Source: Lithospermum erythrorhizon (taxonomy: Eukaryota > Streptophyta > Magnoliopsida > Boraginales > Boraginaceae). Taken from it: a DNA stretch of 64,000 nucleotides. The stretch is taken from contig JADFUC010001570.1 in assembly GCA_019722365.1 (NCBI GenBank), positions 62,001 through 126,000 of the forward strand, in the 5' to 3' direction. The notes beneath the pieces are model-generated. The model saw nothing but the letters and a program-made list of their open reading frames with translations, had not been told where the DNA came from and did not search any database. This document shows, piece after piece, positions 38,483 through 49,801 of the stretch (position 1 is the first letter of the stretch; every line of letters begins with the position of its first letter). The position numbers and the translations under genes are program-made.

Positions 38483-40319
38483 TTTGGCACGTAGATACAA
38501 TAGCCTAAAGTACATCCATAATTCAGAACGAGGAAGAAGAAACCTCACCAAAAGTCACCTTACTTGATACCTACTTATGACCATTGAGGAACTTATGGAA
38601 AATCATGCCCATGGGGAACAATCGAAAGAGTTTTGTTGATTACTGGGAGAATCACAATCCTGGCTGAAACCAACGAGCATTGCTGGAGGAACTGGGCGAC
38701 AAGGATTATCAGGTGAAACACTACCTATTTCAAGCAATAGACAAGTCGTTGTTTGATCACTGATTCCAAAGCACAGCCAAGACAGGTGGGACTTTTGAAG
38801 AAAAAGTACGGAGGAAATGACAAGGTCGTGTTAAGTCTCGTATGAATGCCTCGACGAGATTTCAAGTTGTTAGAAATTAAGAAAAGTAGACTATTGAAAA
38901 TTACTTTGCAAGAGTAATTGTCATTTCAAACAAGTTGAGAAGCAATTGTGAAGTCAGCGAGTGAAACAAAGATCAGAGAAGATATTGAAACTCTTACGAT
39001 ATCGGGTGAAGTCAGCGAGGAATCAACGTATTATCAAGCTCTAACTATCGATGAATTAGAGGAAAATTTTAAATTTGCATGAACAAGAGTTCAACAGATT
39101 CAACAAGGATGAATGTGATCAAGTTCTGAATAGAGAGGAGCTTATAATAAAGAGGAAGAGTTCGTGGGTACATTTAGAGAAGAAAAGGTGGAAGTTGTTT
39201 TGACAATCCTACAACAAATATACCGTGAAATACCATAAGTGTCACAAATTTTTACATTTGCAACAGAAGGCCCTACATGGAACAAAGAGGCTCATTGTTA
39301 ATTGCAATGATGAAGAAGAAGAGTATGTCTTAATGGCACATGCCGATTTGATAAAGATAACTATGAGTAATGTTTGTCTATCAATTTCAAGCACTAAATC
39401 ACACGTGCATCAATGAAGCAATATTTTGACAAAATATTCTCCCATTCAAAGAAAGCTTAGTACAACAACAAAATGATATGGCAATGTGAATAAATGAACT
39501 ACTTATGGAATAAGCACGTATCTAGTTCCAAAATTGAAGAATAATCTACTTATACTGGACAACTTACAAGTGGACTCGAAAATTTTATTTATCAACAAAA
39601 GGAGATTGTAAAAGCAACAGATATTATTTGTGACCAAGTAGATCACAGGAAAATGAAGAAATGCTTAAACTAATTATCAAGAATCCCACAAAAGTCATGG
39701 GCATCAAAGATATGAACATCTCAAATTTTAAAGGCCTCGAGAACTCGCAGAAAAAAAAGATGGTAATAGAATGCGAGTTCAAAGTCAAGACATCACATGT
39801 ATAGATTGTTTAGTAAGGTGCACCGAAATGCAATTCCTAACAAGCTACAATATGGCAAAGTTTACAAGTGAACTAACTAATTTCGATATGTATTGTCCAA
39901 ATCAACATCAAACAAGAGAAAAAGGTACTTCCTTAGCTTCATCGACTTAGTAGAAAGTAATGGCATATTTGTTAGCTAACAATCAGACACCCTAGATCAT
40001 TTTAAATATCCAAAGTCATGGTAGAAAAGGAAGTTAATACTAGTATTAAGTGTTTGAAGTTTGATAGAAGAGAGAATATACCGCTACGCTTTAATAGTAT
40101 CATGTATGAAGCGAATCAAAAGACAACTCACTACTACATATGTTCTCAACCTAAAACGGAGTTGTCGGTAGGAAAACGTAACCGTTATGAATATGGTTAG
40201 GTCTTTACCTGGCAAATAAAGATGCCTTAAGTATTTTGGACTGAGGTAATCGATGATTCTATGTCCTTAACAAATGTCCAACATTAATCATAAAATGTTA
40301 CTTCAAGCAGGCTCGATGT

Positions 40320-40519
40320 TAGGACTTCCATCGGGTCGGTGTTCGGCCCGGCTTGGGTATTTGAACCGAACCGACCTGGTCGGTTCGGATTGAGATGGAA
40401 CCGAAAACCTGTCTGCCCGGCCGGTTCCGATCGGTTCGGTTCGGTTCTCGGTTATTTTCGGTTCCGGTCGGTTCGGTTTTTTCGGTTATTTTCGGTTCGG
40501 TTCTTTTATTATTTTCCGG

Positions 40520-40565
<46 letters not shown>

Positions 40566-40755
40566 TAATTTTTTAATTAAAAATTAATCGTTCTGTTTTG
40601 CCTCCCGAACCGATCGGTTTCGAAAACTAACCGAACCGAAATTTTTTCGGGTTTTTATTTTTCGAATCCTAAATCGTTCCGGTTCCAATCGGTTCCTCCA
40701 CTCGGTTATTGCCCGGTTCGGTCGGTTCGGTTCGATTTGTATTTGTTAAGCCCTA
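40320..40755. mobile_element. GGTTCG-rich hAT-like non-autonomous element nested in the copia integrase
   Basis: The element interrupts the copia integrase frame between CTCGATGT and CTACGTGA. Its ends are roughly inverted: TAGGACTT at the left and AAGCCCTA at the right, resembling hAT ends. The body is full of CGGTTCGGTT on the left side and its complement AACCGAACCG on the right, so it can fold into a long imperfect hairpin. A (TA)n tract lies in the middle. The eight flanking bases on each side only partly agree. Confidence 0.5.
40521..40561. repeat. (TA)n microsatellite
   Basis: Perfect TA dinucleotide repeat of about 20 units in the centre of the GGTTCG-rich element. Such tracts are length-variable and could be a polymorphic marker. 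Confidence 0.95.
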
Positions 40756-42811
40756 CTACGTGAGTTAAGCCTCAAAAGAGGACCACTTCAAAAAGGGAGT
40801 TTCAGCACATGTCCATGTGCCTAAGGTCAAGAAAGATAAAGTTTTAGATAAGAGAAGCTTCATATGTGTTTTTGTTATATAGTGAAGGCGCCAAAGGGCC
40901 AAATTCTTTGATAATCGAACAAAGGAGTTTGCCATGAAAGTGTAGATGTCATCATATTCGAGGAAGACAAGGCTAAATGGATCGGGGAAAAAGAATACGA
41001 GCATATCATCGCAAACGACTTGAAACGGAGACACATTCCATGATGCAACTAAAGAAGAAGCAAATGAAGAACCTGGCGAAACAAGCATAATGATGGCTCC
41101 GATCACATTTAATCATCATGATCAAGCAACCGAGTCTTCAAGGGGAAAGTCAGCCCCGATCAAGTGAGAGTTTATAAAGAATCAAAGAAAGCACTGCGAT
41201 TGATGAGCCTGACATGTCACGCTGTGAGGTTTAAGTGATGAAGATGTAGTGAAGATGGTAGGAAATTATTTCAAGTGACTGACCACGATATATTTAATTA
41301 AACATCCATAAGATTACGAAGACGCAAGAAATGAAATGAGAAATGCAATAAAAGTGAAAGTTTCAACTCAATAAGAAAAAAATACATGGACACTCACTCA
41401 ACTACCATGGATTCAAGAATATAGGAGTGAATGGATTTTCAAAACAAAAAGAGATGAGAATGGAAATACTAAGCACAATGCCAAAGTGTAAGTAAAAGGA
41501 TATTCACAAAAGTGAAGGAGTTGATTATGTCAGGTTCAATTGCTAGGATATACAATAAGTTTGATCATTAGTTTGGTCATATTATTAAAGGGGATAAGAT
41601 TTATCAATTAGATGTAAAACTGCATTTCTTCATGGAAACCTAGTTGAAGAAGTTTATGTTGATCATTCGTATGATTTAAAGTCATGGAAAGTGAGCCTAT
41701 AGCGTATATAAACTACACAAGGCACTATATGATTAAAACATGCTCTAAGAGCTTTGGTTCATCATAATTGAGTCTCATTTCATTGAAGGCTTCCGTATGT
41801 GATAGTGAAATGTACATTATTTACTAAGAAAGAACTAAATGGAAAAATCTCATTGTAAGCACTTATGTCACGACTTGATTTCACAAGCACATCACGAGAC
41901 GATGACGATTTAAGAAATCAATGTTAGAGAATTGAAACCGTAAGGAGGTTAATGAGTTATTTCTTGAGATTGGGTAGTTCAAAGATACATGAACCCTTAT
42001 ATGTCAAAAGAAGTATGTGTAGAAGAATAAAGAGATTCAGCAGAAACGAAACGCAATGGTATTGTCTAGTTGTTCGAGGAACTAAGGTTGACAAAGACGT
42101 AGAAAGGAAAGCATGTGTATGAGACTTTGTATGCTAAATTGTAAGGAGTTTGATGTATCTTATAACAACAAGACCAGATCTTATGTTTGCAAACAAGTCT
42201 GGACCAACAGACATGCCAAATCCCACTTTAAATGCATACGCATCCTACAAGAAGGTCCTCAAAATTGGAAGGAACAATACAACTTTGAACTATTATTAGA
42301 AAGAGCGGCTATGAGGAGAAATTAGTGGTCATACTGGCAGTGATTATGCGGTGAGATGTGAATGATATAAGAGCACTAGTGGCTATGTTTTTAAGTTTAG
42401 TTCTAGAGCAGCCGGGTTCTGACTTCCAAAGAAACAACTAATTGTTTCTATTATCCACCACAAAAACCAAGGTCAAGTAGTTGTGTGCACATGCCAAAGC
42501 TATATATGGATGCAATGGGATACTTAAAGAGCTAGGACATGAGGAAGAAAGATGTATACACATCAAACGCGATAACGCTCCACCATCAATCATTAAAACT
42601 ACGCATGTAGATGGTGCTAAAGCACATCAATGCTCACATTATCATTTCCTACAGAAATCTAATCTGTGGACCAATTGCATTGGTGAAGTGTGGATCAAGG
42701 CATTATGACAAAAACCTTCAAATTGGATCTCATTCCGTAAATCAGGTATCGCTTTTAGGATCGCATGACGCCAGAAATATAGCTGATTAATGCAAATCAA
42801 CTATACACGAG

Positions 42812-43117
42812 TGGGTCAATGTTCCCATGAAAGGCCATGCACTGACCAAGTCGTGATAACCGGTTGTTGCATTTCCTTATTTATAGGCTTAGGAGTTTGT
42901 TTTGATTTTATCTTATCATATGACGGTTATGAAGAGCATATTAGTAGGTAATTAGTTAGTAGTGGTTTACTCGTTGGCTATATATAAAGCCTTTGTTTCA
43001 TTGAATAAATATGAGACTTTCATTCCAACTTAGCAAAGTTCATTTGATTACATTCTCTTGTATTCTTGATTGCAATTCAGAGCTTGAGTTTGTAGTTGTT
43101 AGCCTCTATACTCAACA
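42812..43117 (+). repeat. 3' LTR of the Ty1-copia element
   Basis: Direct repeat partner of 38170-38482; it ends CTCAACA at 43117, matching CTTAACA in the 5' copy. Many substitutions and small indels separate the two, by eye about a quarter of positions, so the insertion is old. Confidence 0.75.
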
Positions 43118-43609
43118 ATATTGTTTTCTAGCAAAGGAAATACAACAAAATAATTCTTCATTCGTTATTTTTTGGATGACCTATATAAATAGTCGTTCAA
43201 ATAATAATAGAAATTTGTTATTAGTCCAATTACCTATGTAATTAGGTTATTCAAATAAAAATTGTAGTTGGAATTGTGAATAGGTTGTTCAATTAAAAAC
43301 TGCAATAGTAATATAGTATAGTCATATACTTTAATATTTCAAAAATGATAAAAATGAAAACTTAATGATACAACTATTATTTATCATACATATTGATAAT
43401 TATCTCTACTCAATCATGAATCATAAATATGCCAAAATTGGTCATTAGGGCGTAGGACCAAATTGTTTGTCTTTTTCTTTCAAACTCTTATGTATGATTC
43501 TTCATATAGTACCCTATGATGTAATCGCAAGTCATTAGACCATTTAATAATAAGAGGTCACCTGGAGATTTCTATCACGTCACACGCTTAACGCCATCAA
43601 CAACACATA

Positions 43610-44310
43610 CTTTTCAAGAATATCCCTGTATGATGCTATTCAAAAGCACAAATTACTTTCTCCTTCCATATCACTCCATCATATATTCACCATATTTTTC
43701 ATTTCTCTTTATTTATTTCATATATGTAATTATTAAATTTATAATTACTACAACAATTGACATGAAAATTAATTAAATGTGACAAAATTTCCAACATTTT
43801 CCCTTTGTTTAGGATTTTCAATAGATATTTGGAGCCTTGAGGTCGATATTAGGATCTGATGGTTGATTAGGAAAGTTGTAATTTGAAAAAAAAAATATAA
43901 TTTTATAAAGGATCTATGGAGTTTCTTGAAAACTGCAAGAGAAAAGTAATTAAAAGAAGGAATAAAAAAAAGTGTAAAACTCAATTTTTTGTGTCCAAAT
44001 GATAAACTCTGCGCTTATTTATATAGCTGATATATATATATATATATATCTAGTATATATATATATATATTCTTTAATTATTGTACAAAACGATTTAAAA
44101 TTGAAAGAGAAAAAAGGCTAATCAGTTCTCACATGCCTCGGGGCTGGCCGCAGCCTGCATGTCATAGCCGTGTGAATTGTTACTTTTTTTTGTTTTATTT
44201 TAATTCATGTGGGGCTCACATTTTGAGTGCCAAAAAAACATAGTACCGGATCAATTTTTGATTCCGCACTACTGTTAAATTCGACACTTAATCGATCATT
44301 CATATGCAAC
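43610..44310 (-). mobile_element. Non-autonomous element, copy B of the inverted pair (partner at 25 kb)
   Basis: The reverse complement aligns in order with 24985-25610. It carries extra (TA)n tracts at 44031-44049 and 44053-44070 that are missing in copy A. It has no coding capacity; the frame at 43769-43984 falls inside it and is chance. Confidence 0.55.
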
Positions 44311-44734
44311 GATCTCTTTCACATCCCACCGATCCTTTGGTGTGAATGGTATAAGTAAGCGGATTCAGAGATGCAGGCATTGCATCTTATGAATAAATTA
44401 TGATGTAAAATTACATCAGTTGTCAACATTATTAACTCTGACAATTCATCTATTGAAGGATTGTTGATAACAAAACTCCAACTGCATCTTTTCTTGAATT
44501 GATACAAAATAGGTAACTAAACTGAATCAAATGGACTGATTAGAGCAAAAGCACATTGTAAACTGGAAGCAACAGAGTCCTTGATCACTAAGCTTCAGAA
44601 GTAGTTACTCCTAGCCTTGTCTTCTAAGCAAAACCTCTAACCAAAAGCACCATCTCATCACTCCCTCTTTACATACGATTCCTTCTCAAAGCACTAGTTC
44701 GTCAGTTCTCGTCTAGTTTTGAAGGTTGTATCAG

Positions 44735-47548
44735 ATGGGATCACTCGGAACACCGAGCAAAGTTAGAGCTTCTGGATTAGTTGAAACATCATGTGGATAT
44801 CTACTGGCCGAGTTACAGGCGAGTTATTTCTTTCGTAGCTTTCTTGGAAGTTTGATGGTTCCTTTTCATTAATGATGAATCCTTGTATGTTGAAGCAGAT
44901 GATATGGGATGAAGTTGGCGAAGATCAACCGAAAAGGGAGAACATTCTCTTAGAATTGGAACAAGAGTGTTTAGAGGTATACAGAAGGAAAGTGGACAAG
45001 GAAAACATTCTAAGAGCTCACCTGCATCAGGAACTAGCAGTATCTGAAGCCGAACTCACTCACCTCCTTCTGTTGCTTGGCGAACGATCCCTCCCTGAAC
45101 GGGTAATAGTTTCACATTCATTCCCCAATCCAAGAACAAGCCCACTGCCTATATATTTGTTGAAACTACTATTTTTCTGCGTTTACCTTTCTTGTACTCC
45201 GTATAATATAGCAAGAGAGAATGACTGGAACACTGAAGGAGCAACTAGAATCAATTACCCCGGCATTGAAGGAGATGCAATTAAGGAAAGAGGAGCGGTT
45301 AAAGCAATTCCGAGCTGTGCAAGGCCAAATTCAGAAGATATCTGCACAAATAGCAGGTGAATCAGAGTATAAAGAATCATCATCAAATGTAATAGTCGAC
45401 GAAACTGATCTTTCACATAAAAAATTAGAGGAGTACCAAACCGAGCTTCAAAGATTGCTTAAAGAGAAGGTAAGGAGTATATAAAAAATATTTCATGGAA
45501 GAACACCGAGTTTAAAGGCATAGCAATATCTGTATGAGCTAGTTCTTCATTTTTCTTCTTTCTGTTGACATGCTAGGGGAACAGACTCCAGAAAGTAGAA
45601 AGGTATATTGGCACAATGAAGAATCTATCAGCGACATTGGGAATGGATTCTTCCATGATAATTACAAAGGTCCACCCGAGCTTAAACGAGTTATCTGCGC
45701 TCTCCAAGAACATCACTGATGGTATTTTAACCAAACTTTACAGCACACTTGAATCCCTTGAAACAGAGAAGCATACAAGGCTTGAAAAGGTAAAGATTAT
45801 GTACCTTCCATTATTATGAAACCAATAGCTCAGATTTACAAAATCTACAAAGTTACCGTTATAACAAGCTGAATGGATTCGTGCAGCTTCACCAATTAGG
45901 AAAAGCTCTGATAAACTTGTGGGATCTCATGGACACTCCTTATGCAGATCGTCAAAACTTTTCTCATATAATGACTTTACTATCATTTTCATGCGCTGAA
46001 ATATCAGATCCTGGAAGTCTCACAGTTGACATAATTCAGGAGGTATGAACACATTTTTAATTAGATATCTATAATTAGATATTTTCCATGTCCCAGTAAA
46101 GGTTAATGCATTTCTAATCTATTTAAAGGCTGAGACTGAAGTCAAGAGACTGGACCAGTTAAAAGCGAGCAAAATGAAAGAATTGTTTCTCAGGAAACAA
46201 ATGGAACTAGAGGATATATGCAATAAATCACACATGGAAATCCCTTCAACGTTGGAGATGGAGAAAATATCGGATCTAATAAATTCAGGTTAGTTTGTAT
46301 AAAGCTGAACATCTTTTCAATGTTTAAATGTCCGAAGCTGACTGAAACATGCAAAAGGGGAGATTGACCATGTTGATCTCCTCGCAAGCTTGGATGATCA
46401 TATATCGAAAGCAGAAGAAGAAGCCCTAAGCAGGAAAGTCATAATGGAGAAGATAGAAAAATGGATCTTAGCACGAAATGAGGAGCTTTGGTTGGAAGAA
46501 TACAACAGGGTTAGATTTCTTCTCTTTTTTGGTAAATGCAGTTTGATTAAACCAACTTCCTGATTTTTTCCCGTCTTATGGGGATGGACACTCTCAGGAT
46601 GAAAATCGCTATTCGGTGCACAGGGGAGCTCATAAGAACCTCAGAAGAGCAGAACGTGCCAGATTAATGGTCCACAAAATACCAGGTACTAAATAAGCTA
46701 CCTTTCAGTACTGAACATATGTGGACAAGATGAATGCAAGAACTCCTTCCCATGACTTATAGCATCTATTATCATCATCTACATTATCATAGAACATGAA
46801 TACTCTACCAGACAATGATCCCACATTCCCTCTCGAAACAGCCAAGTCTTACATGGAAATTTATTCATTGTACAGATTTAGTAGACCTATTGATTTCCAA
46901 GACTAAAAACTGGGAAGAGGAAAGAAAGAAGGTTTTTCTATATGATCAGGTATTAGGTGGTGCAATATTTTGTCATAGCCTTCACAGAATCTTGTCTATA
47001 TTTTAATTCAAACGTAAGAACATAGATCACTATCATATTTCAACTATTTATCTGAAATTAGGTGCCGTTAATGGCAATGTTGGAGGAATACGATGAATTA
47101 AGAAAGCTAAAGGAATATGAAAAACAACGACAAAGGGTTAGTAACCATATATCTCTTCTTCACATGGATATGATTTTAATAAGCACGTCTCAAGTAACCA
47201 CATATATTTTTTCTACAGGAGATGAAGAAGGTACAGAGCCAAATAGAACTTGGGCAAGGAAATCCACTAGGGAGCAGACCAAGCACCAGCAGCCGACGTC
47301 TATCAGATTCAGACATGAACCAAAATGAGGCTTACTCAAATACATCCCCTCGAAATACAAGACCTTACATGTGTTCACAGCAGCTCGGATCACTTTGGAA
47401 TTGCTCACCAAATCATGAAAAATATTTGATAAAGGCAGAAAAGAAAGGACACGCGCAAAAGTTCTATACGAGAAATGGTCTTCCACGTCACATCAAGGAT
47501 GATGCTGTTTCAGTTGTGTCTTCATTTTCTTTACCCATGTCCCCTTAA
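44735..47548 (+). CDS. 65-kDa microtubule-associated protein (MAP65, MAP65-8-like; PRC1/Ase1 family)
   Basis: Cross-links antiparallel microtubules in cortical arrays, spindle or phragmoplast. Eleven exons: 44735-44818, 44899-45102, 45212-45469, 45577-45789, 45887-46042, 46129-46288, 46358-46509, 46598-46685, 46876-46949, 47062-47136, 47219-47548. They sum to 1794 nt, 597 aa. The start [20 protein letters not shown] is typical of the MAP65-8 group. Long heptad-like helical stretches fill residues 30-400. The conserved microtubule-binding block [20 protein letters not shown] begins at 410. The C-terminal tail (from about 490) is Ser/Arg-rich and variable, as usual, and is a likely place for phosphorylation control. 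The first intron begins with GC rather than GT (CAG/GCGAGT); all other introns are GT-AG. I chose the subgroup from the N-terminus and could be wrong between MAP65-8 and near relatives. Confidence 0.9.
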
Positions 47549-48632
47549 TTTTTCAATTAGTATGCCACTTCATTATGTATAACTGATAAGATTCATATAT
47601 TGAGGTATCAGACCTCAATCATACTCAATAGATCTCAGCCTGCAGTGTATGTAATTGATTTTGATCAAGAATATAACTTTGATATCTCAATATATGTATT
47701 TCACTTTGAGATACTAACTTAACTTTGATTCTATCATAGATAGGGATGTCACTCTACGACGTCATAACTAGAACATAACACAACCTCGGTCTTAGTCATG
47801 GTGTTATCGAGCGGTAACATTCACAATTGAGCAGAGTCCATAAAAAGTGAAGAGGAAACCAGTAAACTATATGAAGTATTATGAATGAGCTGGAACGAAA
47901 TTACTATTCGGTCACCAACTTAATCTTGCCGATAGTTACAAATCAATTACCAATTTGAATGATAACGACCCATTATTATTAGTCCTTCGTGATTTATACA
48001 CTACAGGGATTCAAAAATATATAACTTCCAACAAGATAAAACAGTACTTGAAGAGTTTATAGCAACAGTACTTGTGTTTGCTTTATCTGTTTACAGAAAA
48101 GCTTTACAGAATACCATAATACTATTCTTATTGCAATGTAAGCACCAAAGTTCTCATCTTTTCAGCCATTACCAATATCATATACAATTTGTTTATTATT
48201 TCATTGAATAGTTTCGTCTATAAACTGATTCCGGACTATCTAGATGCAATGTTACCGCGTTTCCCAAATAGGTTGTTCTAAACTTCCTTTCTAGGAATTT
48301 GACCATTACCACTAATCATCATTTTGCCTGTTTCTTCCTGAGTCTCTGTTATAATAGTATCCATTATAATTGTATTTCCACTATATGAGGTAAGAAAGTC
48401 TGATTTTCGATAACAGAAAGGAAGAGTCTTGGCATAATGAAACAGGAATTAGGTGGTCTACAGTCTCCACCTTACAAGATACCTCATTAAATGTCCTGCC
48501 AGACTATTTATTAAAACTTGTTCAAACCAAATTGTTAGGTAAACCACCTATCATCTATATGATTCTTAATTTCTCTACGACTCATCACTTTCAAACTCAA
48601 CAACTTCTAACAGACAACAAAATTCTTGATCC
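47549..48632. other. Intergenic region between MAP65 and the DUF538 gene
   Basis: AT-rich; holds the MAP65 3' UTR and the promoter of the next gene. No other gene or clear repeat seen. Confidence 0.5.
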
Positions 48633-48640
48633 TATATATA
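48633..48640 (+). promoter_or_regulatory. TATA box of the DUF538 gene
   Basis: CCTATATATATTC lies about 95 bases before the ATG at 48734. This would place transcription start near 48665 and give a 5' UTR of about 70 bases. Confidence 0.5.
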
Positions 48641-48733
48641 TTCATTCCAAAAACATCAAATGTAGTTACTACAATACACACATCTATAACTCAGCTTAAT
48701 ATATATCGATCAAAGAAACAAAAGATCAAGAAA

Positions 48734-49174
48734 ATGGCATTAAACTATTCACACGAAGGAGCAGAAATTATATATGGAGCCAAAGAATGCTATCAACATT
48801 CAATTGAACTAATGCAAGAACTTGGGTTCCCCAAAGGGTGTCTCCCTCTTCAGAATCTTGAAGAATGTGGACTAGTGCGTGAAACAGGGTTCGTTTGGAT
48901 GAAGCAAAAAAAGCCATATGAGCATTTCTTTGAGAAGACTAACACACGTGTGTGCTATGCAACTGAAGTTACTGGCTTTGTGGAAAAATGCAAGATGAAG
49001 AAAATGACTGGAATAAAGAGCAAACAGATGATGTTGTGGGTGCCTATTGTGGAGATGAGTGTGGTTGAAGAAGATGATCCTGCTAAGAACAAGCTACATT
49101 TCAAGACTCCAATGGGGATTGGAAAGTCTTTTCCTGTTATTGCTTTCATCACTGAAGAGGAAATGAAAAACTAG
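48734..49174 (+). CDS. DUF538 family protein
   Basis: Single-exon gene of 146 aa, the normal size for this plant family. I see the hallmark central segment LMQELGFPKGCLPLQNLEE, the following GFVWMKQKKPYEH, and the ATEVTGFVE and MMLWVPIVEM strands. There is no signal peptide, so a cytosolic protein is likely. The family's biochemical role is not settled; members have been linked to stress responses and to chlorophyll or flavonoid binding, and I do not infer a function here. The frame is open further upstream to 48626, but the first ATG after the TATA box is at 48734 and the start MALNYSHEGAEIIYGAKECY fits the family. Confidence 0.88.
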   Translation: MALNYSHEGAEIIYGAKECYQHSIELMQELGFPKGCLPLQNLEECGLVRETGFVWMKQKKPYEHFFEKTNTRVCYATEVTGFVEKCKMKKMTGIKSKQMMLWVPIVEMSVVEEDDPAKNKLHFKTPMGIGKSFPVIAFITEEEMKN

Positions 49175-49801
49175 CATGATCAAACTAGTAGAAGATCAAC
49201 AATGCATTGTCATTTTACTAGGTGATCATACAATCACCATACCATAATGAATACATAATAAACATTGTTGATGATTATTTGGTTGCTTTCATTTTGACAA
49301 ACACTAAAACAATGAACTTCACTCCATACCATATTTTAAGAACAATTAATAGCAAATTATTCCATACCAAGTGCTAGACATGTATATTTTTTGAAATTTA
49401 TGCCTGTCATACTATTCCAATTGGTGTTAGGAAGTACTCAAATAATTTTTGAAGTCATGTAATTGTCACATATATTATCAATAAAATTAAATAAGTTGTA
49501 TAACGTTTATATTATCTATAAAATTAAATAGTTTCCCTTTATTAAAAATAAGAATTATATATCACACGTCTAATTTTCATTAAATCTCGATTTTTATCAA
49601 ATTCGAACACCTCTAAGTTCCAACTGAATTTCCGGAGCTAATTGAGCTAGCAAACCACCACGTCAAAATCAAGACAGACATAATCTCTGCAGTACTATGT
49701 AAGTAAACATGTAATAACCACAAATAAATAACTAATTTCAATATAATTTTCCAGCTTATTTAAATAAAGTTTCCATTTTTAATAATTAATATTAACAATT
49801 T
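49175..49801. other. Intergenic region upstream of ENY2
   Basis: AT-rich DNA with the DUF538 3' UTR and the ENY2 promoter. No gene or clear element recognised. Confidence 0.5.

Larger units (their letters stand above)
38170..43117 (+). mobile_element. Decayed Ty1-copia LTR retrotransposon
   Basis: Two related direct repeats of about 300 bp bound the element: 38170-38482 and 42812-43117. Between them, in the right order but with many stops and frameshifts, are traces of gag (38700-39120, readable as KKKYGGNDKV and RVIVISNKLR), a zinc-knuckle remnant (39225-39330), integrase (39790-40260 and 40780-40960) and reverse transcriptase (41330-41560, with EWIFKTKRDENGNT). Only short frames remain, so it cannot move on its own. 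A different element is nested at 40320-40755. The LTR starts are uncertain by about 15 bases, and no clear target duplication was seen. Confidence 0.8.
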
